Source: a virus
DNA length: 64,000 nt
Reading direction: 5' to 3' (one strand)
Virus record (IMG/VR): IMGVR_UViG_3300032607_000379
Coordinates: 1-64,000 of that record
Below are positions 57,946 through 64,000 of the stretch, in pieces. The notes below the pieces were generated by a model. That model was not told the DNA's origin and made no database searches. It worked only from the letters and a program-made list of their open reading frames with translations. How positions within the stretch are numbered: position 1 is the first letter of the stretch; every line of letters begins with the position of its first letter. The position numbers and the translations under genes are program-made.

Positions 57946-59907
57946 ATGCAGCACATGACTAATGTTTGCGGTACAGGTGGTTGGAGTGGACCCAAGCCAG
58001 GAGATCCTGACAACAATTCAGTTCTAACAGCAACACCTGCTTTCGGCGGTATTGATGTGTCTTGGTCTATGCCAACGACTAATAGTTTTGCAGTGTCTCA
58101 GGTATTGATTTACCGTGGACTGCTTCCAACTTTTAATGGGGCAATTCAAATTGCTGTGTCAGGTGGCAATCAGTACTACGACAAAGTTAATGGTCAGTAT
58201 GAGTATTACTACTGGATCAGAATTGTTTCTATCAATGGCACTGAAGGTGAGTTGATAGGGCCAGCATCTGCTGTAGCTCGACCTTTGATTGGTGACTTGA
58301 TTGAACAACTGACAGGTCAGATTGACTCAGGATCGCTGGCGCAATCTTTGAAAGATGATCTGAGCAAGATCAGTATCTTGCGTGCAGATCTACTCAATGA
58401 AATTACAGCGCGTGAGAACAGCAACGTCACGCTGGCTCAGGCATTGACAGATGTTGATGCTGGTGTTGCTGAAGCGTTGACGTTTGTATCTCAGGAGATC
58501 AGCACCCGTACAAGCAACGACGCAGCGTTAGCGGAAGCGTTGAACCTGACAGCAGTTACTTTAGGCAATGACTTTGCACTTGCTACTACAGCGTTGACAA
58601 CAAGTATTGACGCAGTTACTGGCACTGTTGGTGCTATGTACACCGCTAAAGTCAATGTCAATGGCTTAATAGGTGGTTTTGGTTTAGCCAATGATGGGGC
58701 AACTGTAGAAGCTGGCTTTGATGTTGATCGTTTCTGGGTTGGAAAATCATCAACCAATGCAGCATGGGAAATTAATACTGCTTATGCTTTAAATACTGTA
58801 GTTACTGGCTTGGGGTATAACTGGAAATGCTTGCTTGCTCATACATCTTCTCAAAGCATAGGTCTTCCGGCAGCTGTAGTCCCTAGTAATACTTATTGGA
58901 CTCGTCTTACCAAGACTTTAGTTAAACCATTTATCATTGAAAATGATGAAGTGTTTATTGACCAAGCGGTAATTAACAAGCTGACTTTTAAAAAGCTGAC
59001 TAATGAAGCAGGCACTTTTATTGTTAATTCAGAAGGACAACTGAGCGCTGCATATATTAATACTAGTGGCATGAGCATAAAAAACTCAGCAGGTACTATA
59101 TTGCTTGATGCGGGTAACGGTTATTTTTCAGGAAAACTATCTGCAGGTGTAGTTGATTTTGCTAGTTCCGTTGGCGTGACACTTCCGCCGTTTACTGCGC
59201 CTGGGTCTTACCCTTTGACTGTACCTACTGGAAACACTGCAATGCGTGTTTTATTAGTAGGAGGGGGGGGTGGTGGTGGAGCTGGAAATTTGCAAAACTT
59301 TGCACCTGCTGGAGGTGGAGGCGGTTCGGGCGGCATCTATGAGTACACTTTTACTGGGTTAACAGAAGGGGCTCAGTACACATTAGTCGTTGGTAATGGT
59401 GGCGCTGGCGGGTTAATGCACCCTTCTGGCTCTTATGGCAACAACCGATATGGAAGCCCTGGCGGAGCTGGTGGCTCTACGTATGTCGATGGCTTGCCAG
59501 GTGCGGTAGCCACTGGAGGGGGAGGCGGTGGAGGCGGTGGACAAGACAGTGGCGGTGTTGGGGGCGTTGGTGGCGCTGCAGGATTGCCGTCAGGTGGGGC
59601 TACTGCAGAGGGCACTTTTGGTACTGTTGGAGATGTAGGTGGCGTAGGTGGTTACAGCGTATATGGCACAGGCGGAGAAGCCGGAGTTTATTTTGGATTT
59701 AACAACAACATGTTAGGTGGCGCAGCTGGTGGGGGTGGCGGAGGTGGTGGCACTCACGTTCCTTACTGGAACACGGATATACGAGGCGGAGCCGGTGCAG
59801 CTGGTAAGGCCATAATTGAGTATTTTGATCCTGCTGGTGTTGTGCTGCGCAAAGAAATGAACCAGCTAAAAACTGAACTACGCGCAACTGGACTTGAATT
59901 AACATGA
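57946..59907 (+). CDS. Tail adhesin: J-protein-like (DUF1983) with polyglycine tip
   Basis: 653 aa; GGAGG 14 nt upstream of the ATG, with an out-of-frame ATG between. The first ~110 residues (TGGWSGPKPGDPDNNSVLTA) and the fibronectin-like part resemble the end of siphovirus J tail-tip proteins. A coiled region follows, then the DUF1983 pattern VNGLIGGFGLANDGATVEAG (about 240-262). From about 435 to 635 the chain is a run of Gly-rich repeats (up to nine Gly in a row), as in polyglycine receptor-binding tips. It probably sets host range. Finding a siphovirus-type module here suggests horizontal exchange. Confidence 0.8.
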   Translation: MQHMTNVCGTGGWSGPKPGDPDNNSVLTATPAFGGIDVSWSMPTTNSFAVSQVLIYRGLLPTFNGAIQIAVSGGNQYYDKVNGQYEYYYWIRIVSINGTEGELIGPASAVARPLIGDLIEQLTGQIDSGSLAQSLKDDLSKISILRADLLNEITARENSNVTLAQALTDVDAGVAEALTFVSQEISTRTSNDAALAEALNLTAVTLGNDFALATTALTTSIDAVTGTVGAMYTAKVNVNGLIGGFGLANDGATVEAGFDVDRFWVGKSSTNAAWEINTAYALNTVVTGLGYNWKCLLAHTSSQSIGLPAAVVPSNTYWTRLTKTLVKPFIIENDEVFIDQAVINKLTFKKLTNEAGTFIVNSEGQLSAAYINTSGMSIKNSAGTILLDAGNGYFSGKLSAGVVDFASSVGVTLPPFTAPGSYPLTVPTGNTAMRVLLVGGGGGGGAGNLQNFAPAGGGGGSGGIYEYTFTGLTEGAQYTLVVGNGGAGGLMHPSGSYGNNRYGSPGGAGGSTYVDGLPGAVATGGGGGGGGGQDSGGVGGVGGAAGLPSGGATAEGTFGTVGDVGGVGGYSVYGTGGEAGVYFGFNNNMLGGAAGGGGGGGGTHVPYWNTDIRGGAGAAGKAIIEYFDPAGVVLRKEMNQLKTELRATGLELT

Positions 59908-60593
59908 TTACACGCCTGAACCCAATTTTTAACAACAGCGGCCAACTACTGGATTTCCATTCCATTACAAAAGCATCTACTGATGTCAGCACTCAAGTGA
60001 TTTCTTGGACAGTTGGCTCATGGGGCAGTGAAGCTATTTCGCGCACTCAGCACCCAGATGTAGAGCGGCTAATACAAATTAAATACTTGGAATGGCTACC
60101 TGAGTATCAAAGTGAAGCCAAAACTATTATTCAGGCACACCCTGACTGGTCTGGAGAAGGTCTACAACGTCCTAATCAGAATCATGTTTACGTGTTGCCA
60201 GAAGGCGTCTGGAAAGACCTTCGCCCATTGGTTTCAGTTCAAGCGGCTCAGTGGAACAAGATCCAAACCATACGAGACAAGCTGAAACTGTCTGGTACTA
60301 GGGTAGAAGACTTTTGGTTCCATTCAGATGCCAACTCAAGAACTCAGCAGCTTGGCTTGGTACTGCTGGGGGCAAACATACCTGCTGACCTTCAATGGAA
60401 GACTATGAGCGGTAGGTTTGTCACTATGACTTCTGCACTGGCGCAACAAGTGTTTACTGCTACTGCCTTCAGCGATCAGGCTATCTTTGCTAAAGCAGAA
60501 GAACACAAGGCTGCAATGCAAGCGGCTATTAATCCAGAAGACTATGACTTTACAGTTGGCTGGCCTGCTACTTATTTGGCCAGTTCAGATTAA
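59904..60593 (+). CDS. DUF4376 tail protein
   Basis: 229 aa; ATG overlaps the previous stop (ATGA). From about residue 115, TIRDKLKLSGTRVEDFWFHS, GLVLLGANIPADLQWKTMSG and a C-terminal A-I-F-A-K-A-E-E-H-K-A-A-M helix match DUF4376, found in phage tail fibre loci. The N-terminal part is likely a fibre-binding or assembly domain. Probably a fibre component or chaperone for the upstream adhesin. Confidence 0.78.
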   Translation: MITRLNPIFNNSGQLLDFHSITKASTDVSTQVISWTVGSWGSEAISRTQHPDVERLIQIKYLEWLPEYQSEAKTIIQAHPDWSGEGLQRPNQNHVYVLPEGVWKDLRPLVSVQAAQWNKIQTIRDKLKLSGTRVEDFWFHSDANSRTQQLGLVLLGANIPADLQWKTMSGRFVTMTSALAQQVFTATAFSDQAIFAKAEEHKAAMQAAINPEDYDFTVGWPATYLASSD

Positions 60594-60709
60594 TATGGTG
60601 TAATAACCCCATATTATTCGGATGGCTGGCTGTCGGCAGGAACTTCCGATCTGATTAACTTCTGTTTGCTGGTTTTCAGTGAACCAAAAGATATTCGGAG
60701 TTCCTGCGC

Positions 60710-60826
60710 ATGGTTAAAAAAATCAAACAAGTTCAAGGCAGCACTTGCCTACCTATGCGCAGCACTCTGCGTTATGGGAATGTCACCTCTATTAGTGTGC
60801 CTGGCTTAGCCAGCATAGAGGTTTAA
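60710..60826 (+). CDS. 38-aa peptide in tail locus
   Basis: MVKKIKQVQGSTCLPMRSTL then RYGNVTSISVPGLASIEV. CGGAG stands 8 nt before the ATG, and the stop lies 4 bp from the next start. A basic N-terminus and no membrane segment. Small but well placed; function unknown. The 116 bp before it contain no other gene. Confidence 0.5.
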   Translation: MVKKIKQVQGSTCLPMRSTLRYGNVTSISVPGLASIEV

Positions 60827-60829
60827 GGC

Positions 60830-63115
60830 GTGAGTGCCCCAACTGTGTCTGTTACTTTAGTAGCAGTGGACCAAAGTGGTAATCCTGTAGCTAACGCCCG
60901 TGTTACGGCAGTGCTAGATCGCACTGACATTGAGCACGGGTTTGTCGTGCCTGAAAAGGTCGAAGCCTTTGCTGATGCTACAGGGCAGTGTGTTTTGCAG
61001 CTGTGGCCTAACGTACTAGGACTGGCTGGGTCTTTCTACCGAGTGCAAGCCTGGAATCCAGACACTGGGAAAAAGTTCCTAGATGCTATGGCTTTGGTTC
61101 GTAACGAGCCGTGTTTGCTCAGCGAAATATTGGTAGACGAGCCACCTATTGGCTACGATGCAGCCACTCAAATTCTGCTAGGCGCACAGGAGGCGCGTGA
61201 TGAATCCAGAGATGCGCGTGATGCGTCTGAAGGCTTTGCTGACGAGTCAAAACGGCAAGCCATCCTTGCCACAGGGCAAGCTGAAGTAGCTAAAGACAAT
61301 GCTGATTTAGCAGGTGACGAGGCGCAGGACGCAGCCGACAAAGCTGTTTTGGCAGCAGATGCACTTACAGCGTCTGAAGTAGCTCGTGATGCAGCTCAGT
61401 TGTCGGCGGGTATTTATCCTGACACGGCTACTGGCTTGTCTGCAACAGCGGTTGGCCAGTATTTCAGCATCCCGTCTATTTTGGATACTGAATATTTGGT
61501 GCTGTTTAGACATGATGCAGGAGCTGTTGCTACTGAAATCAAGCGCTATCCAAGCGTAGCCGGTCTTGAATATGAAGTGGCAAACGTCATCCACGTCAAG
61601 TCCAACGGCAACAACCTGCGCGACGGCTTAAGCTGGCACACTGCTGTAAAAACCATTGAGCGCGCTTTAGAAATGGCTTGGGCTAACCCATTGCCAACGC
61701 TGATTGAATGGGCACCAGAAGCTGTGGTGTACACCAAAGGTCATCTTGACATGCCCGATAACTGCGTGATCAAAGCCACGCACAGAACAGTTTTTTTACG
61801 GCCCGAAGACGGGTTTGAGCCTTTGCCAAATGGCAATCCTTCAACTAAACCTTATAAGCAGCGCAATGTGTTTCGCATGGGATCAGGTTGTTTTTTGGAA
61901 GGCGTAATGTTTGAGGGCTGGCAACTAGACAGCTTAGAAAATCCAACGTCTGGTTTTGCAGTTAGCTTTCGTCCTGACGCCATTATTCGACGAGTGCCCT
62001 ACGCCCACAAAATTGCTGTTCGCAGTATTCCAGAGTGGGGTGTGATTGCGCCACCTTTGGATTATAAAACTGCTAATCCAGAAGTGCCTGTAGGTGCTGG
62101 TGTAGTGCTGGCTGATGGCAAAGTGTGCAGCCAGTATTCTATTTTTCCAAACATCATGACTTGGGGCGCTACACCTGTAACGCCTAATGGCATTGGGTAT
62201 TGCGCTAAAAACGGTGGCTTGATTAACGCTGTGAATGCGGTGTCTATTTGGAGCCATAAACATTTTATGGCGCTGTCAGGTGGGCAAGTGATTTTGTCTG
62301 CCTGCTCGACGCAGTTTGGCGACTACTCTATGTCAGCCAAAGGTTCCCGTAGCCTGGTAGTGCCTAAAGCAGTTACGGGTTTGACAAAGCAACCAGAAGC
62401 GTCTGCAGCTATTTTAGCTGCTGAAACTGCTGTGGCAAGCCTAAGTGAAACCCTGTGGGGCGCACTGGTTTACGGCAATTACACTTTTTATATAAAAGAC
62501 GGTATTCGTGTTGACTGGACAGACGCTCATAAAAAACAAACTACCAGAGATACAGGCACGCTGTTGCAATGCTTGCGCTGGACGTTGAGCAGTGGCAACC
62601 AGCAGCCTATGCTGGACTTTGCCAAAGGTTTGTTTGATGTGCTGGGTGAACCAGTGCTGACAGCTGACAAGTTTCCTGCGTTTGTTTATTCTTTTGAATG
62701 GCTGCGTGACGAAATTGCTGGCGTCCCTGGCGGCAAAAGTCCTTTGGCTGGCGTTTCTGCTGAAGCTGCTGGGCAGGTTATTAAGTTGATTAATGCGCTG
62801 ATTTCTACGCTGACTAATCCTAGCAAGCGCAAAGAGCCAAGCCGTATCACGGCTATTGGTCATACATGGACAGCAGTAATGGCAGGCGTAGCGCTGACTA
62901 AAGTACCTCCTGCACGCAATGGAGCCACGATCCAAGACTCTATTCTTGAAGAAGAAGATGGTGTAGTAATTGCGTCAGGTCAAGATGACCAAGGTAATGC
63001 CTTGTTTGTGGGCGGCTTGAAAATTGACGCTGACACTGGAGAGCTGGGCGGTCCTCCGTTTGACCAAGCTGTTCGCCGCATTGCTACCCGCATTTCAATA
63101 TCAAGGAGCTTTTGA
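60830..63115 (+). CDS. Tail spike / fibre protein
   Basis: 761 aa from a GTG. The first ~105 residues (VSVTLVAVDQSGNPVANARV) form an Ig/CNA-B-like beta domain, often a tail-attachment part. Residues about 120-185 are an Ala/Asp/Arg coiled coil (ARDESRDARDASEGFADESK). From about 245 (NVIHVKSNGNNLRDGLSWHT) a region like right-handed beta-helix spikes begins (AVKTIERALEMA). The end is helical and basic. It probably binds or degrades surface glycan; no catalytic residues can be named. Confidence 0.75.
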   Translation: MSAPTVSVTLVAVDQSGNPVANARVTAVLDRTDIEHGFVVPEKVEAFADATGQCVLQLWPNVLGLAGSFYRVQAWNPDTGKKFLDAMALVRNEPCLLSEILVDEPPIGYDAATQILLGAQEARDESRDARDASEGFADESKRQAILATGQAEVAKDNADLAGDEAQDAADKAVLAADALTASEVARDAAQLSAGIYPDTATGLSATAVGQYFSIPSILDTEYLVLFRHDAGAVATEIKRYPSVAGLEYEVANVIHVKSNGNNLRDGLSWHTAVKTIERALEMAWANPLPTLIEWAPEAVVYTKGHLDMPDNCVIKATHRTVFLRPEDGFEPLPNGNPSTKPYKQRNVFRMGSGCFLEGVMFEGWQLDSLENPTSGFAVSFRPDAIIRRVPYAHKIAVRSIPEWGVIAPPLDYKTANPEVPVGAGVVLADGKVCSQYSIFPNIMTWGATPVTPNGIGYCAKNGGLINAVNAVSIWSHKHFMALSGGQVILSACSTQFGDYSMSAKGSRSLVVPKAVTGLTKQPEASAAILAAETAVASLSETLWGALVYGNYTFYIKDGIRVDWTDAHKKQTTRDTGTLLQCLRWTLSSGNQQPMLDFAKGLFDVLGEPVLTADKFPAFVYSFEWLRDEIAGVPGGKSPLAGVSAEAAGQVIKLINALISTLTNPSKRKEPSRITAIGHTWTAVMAGVALTKVPPARNGATIQDSILEEEDGVVIASGQDDQGNALFVGGLKIDADTGELGGPPFDQAVRRIATRISISRSF

Positions 63116-63601
63116 ATGTCACGCATTAAATGCAAAACACCGTCTACCGGAAAAGTTATTAACTATGTACTTAGCGGTATTAGTACAGCGTGGACTACGT
63201 TAGCGTATGCCAATGATTTTTCGGTGCCTGATGCAAGTAATGTTTTTCCTCATCGAGACAATTTGGACGATAGCCGTGCTATTCGGCCCGGTGAAATCTT
63301 TTTTCTCACCCCTTTGTTTGTGCGCAACACTTCAAATACAGACTGCTACATAGAAGTAATGTTTGCTTCTGATGAAGATGTAGATGTTATGTGTCCAGGT
63401 CGAATGTTGATCCCTGCGCAAGATACAGCTTTGGTTCCAATACAGGGACGTTCGTTGCTTAAACGCAGATGGACTAACACTGCATTGGCAGCAAGTCTCA
63501 TAGGCGATAAGTTACTGGTAAAAGCTGAGTCGGCTGGCGTTCTTGATGTATGGGCAAGTGCTGAAGAAAAGCTATCTTCTGAACACATTGGAGTTGAATA
63601 A
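63116..63601 (+). CDS. Tail-locus structural protein, unknown
   Basis: 161 aa, SD AAGGAG. Beta-rich (LTPLFVRNTSNTDCYIEVMF), no motif recognised. It starts directly after the spike stop and overlaps the next gene by one base (TAATG). Likely a small tail or collar component. Confidence 0.65.
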   Translation: MSRIKCKTPSTGKVINYVLSGISTAWTTLAYANDFSVPDASNVFPHRDNLDDSRAIRPGEIFFLTPLFVRNTSNTDCYIEVMFASDEDVDVMCPGRMLIPAQDTALVPIQGRSLLKRRWTNTALAASLIGDKLLVKAESAGVLDVWASAEEKLSSEHIGVE

Positions 63602-64000
63602 TGGGCTTGATAAGCGATCAAAAACTTCTGTCAAACCGAGGTGCGTTGGTAGGCAAATCTACCCAGCTTGACATCAACGGCCTTAACCCTGCTTCCTACT
63701 CCGGTGCAGTAATGCAGGGTAAAGACGATGTGCTGCATTATTCTGATGGCACCCGGTGGATGGGGCTGGCTCCCATCTTTTCAACATTCTTTGACGGCGG
63801 CAATGCAGCGACTGAATATGCTGGTCCGTTGCCTGTGGACTTTGCTGGAAGCCAGTTGTGGTTTGGCGGCTCGACTACGCAGTTGGCTTTTCGGGGTGAC
63901 ATCGAAGCCAACTGGCTTGACAGCGATCCTGTGCTGGCTGACAGAGAATTGGCCATTGAAATTGACACCAATCGCTTCAAGCTGGGCAAAGAAGGATTGC
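63601..64000 (+). CDS. Tail fibre protein, N-terminal part (runs off window)
   Basis: 133 codons are visible, starting MGLISDQKLLSNRGALVGKS. ASYSGAVMQGKDDVLHYSDG looks like a short N-terminal attachment repeat of tail fibres (x-x-G-x-x-x-x-x-x-G-x-W/L). The remainder, including any receptor-binding tip, lies outside. Position 1-185 carries the end of a LamG-type fibre in the same direction; it may be the same gene if the molecule closes. Confidence 0.7.
   Translation, partial: MGLISDQKLLSNRGALVGKSTQLDINGLNPASYSGAVMQGKDDVLHYSDGTRWMGLAPIFSTFFDGGNAATEYAGPLPVDFAGSQLWFGGSTTQLAFRGDIEANWLDSDPVLADRELAIEIDTNRFKLGKEGL

Noticed and set aside
1-64000. CRISPR arrays, insertion sequences or host chromosomal genes.
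   Set aside because: No regularly spaced repeats, transposase genes or bacterial housekeeping genes were seen; the only mobile-type gene is the HNH endonuclease.

Overview
The window is almost wholly the genome of an N4-like podovirus (family Schitoviridae). The signature genes are all present: a giant virion RNA polymerase of 3623 aa, a second single-subunit RNA polymerase split over two genes, a MoxR ATPase with a VWA protein, a Dda/RecD-like helicase, a family A DNA polymerase, an AEP primase-ATPase, a Sak4-like ATPase, an N4-type SSB, an N4 gp56-type capsid protein, portal and large terminase. The host is probably a beta-proteobacterium of the Burkholderiales. This rests on the tRNA-Asp fragment at the attachment site and on the style of the integrase and tail genes, and is an inference.

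Layout: 1-1642 (+) holds the end of a tail fibre gene, a small tail-associated gene and an HTH-metallophosphatase. 1914-2160 is an attP: the 3' half of a tRNA-Asp gene flanked by arm-type repeats. 2162-3489 (-) is an integrase/excisionase pair. 3548-17368 (-) is the middle/early block: MazG-like protein, DNA polymerase broken by an HNH endonuclease, helicase, VWA, MoxR and both RNA polymerase subunits. 17448-19741 (-) is a run of tiny early genes, most with its own hairpin promoter and terminator. 19742-19990 is a divergent intergenic region where the ends of an N4-type genome would lie. 19991-46796 (+) is the late block: terminases, lysis, portal, capsid, internal proteins and the giant polymerase. 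46887-57875 (-) is replication and nucleotide metabolism: RuvC-like, SSB, Sak4-like, primase, nuclease, NrdA, NrdB, ThyX. 57946-64000 (+) is the host-range tail fibre locus, which runs off the window and may rejoin position 1 if the molecule is circular.

How it fits together: by analogy with N4, the virion polymerase enters with the DNA and reads the early genes from small DNA hairpins. Six copies of a 5-bp (or 4-bp plus wobble) stem with a 3-nt loop lie before the early genes. They satisfy the N4 rule (purine at -11, G at -8), and the predicted start usually falls at or next to a second hairpin. The early genes yield the two-gene polymerase, which would read the replication genes; the late genes would be read by the host polymerase with the phage SSB.

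Most unusual points: (1) a complete attP and integrase module in an N4-like phage, implying a temperate member of a group best known for virulent phages; (2) the reiterated promoter-gene-terminator early array; (3) a DNA polymerase gene split by an HNH ORF and then broken again by 5 nt, with an in-frame TAG, exactly inside the catalytic O-helix motif; (4) an HExxH metallopeptidase-like motif in the C-terminal part of the virion polymerase.
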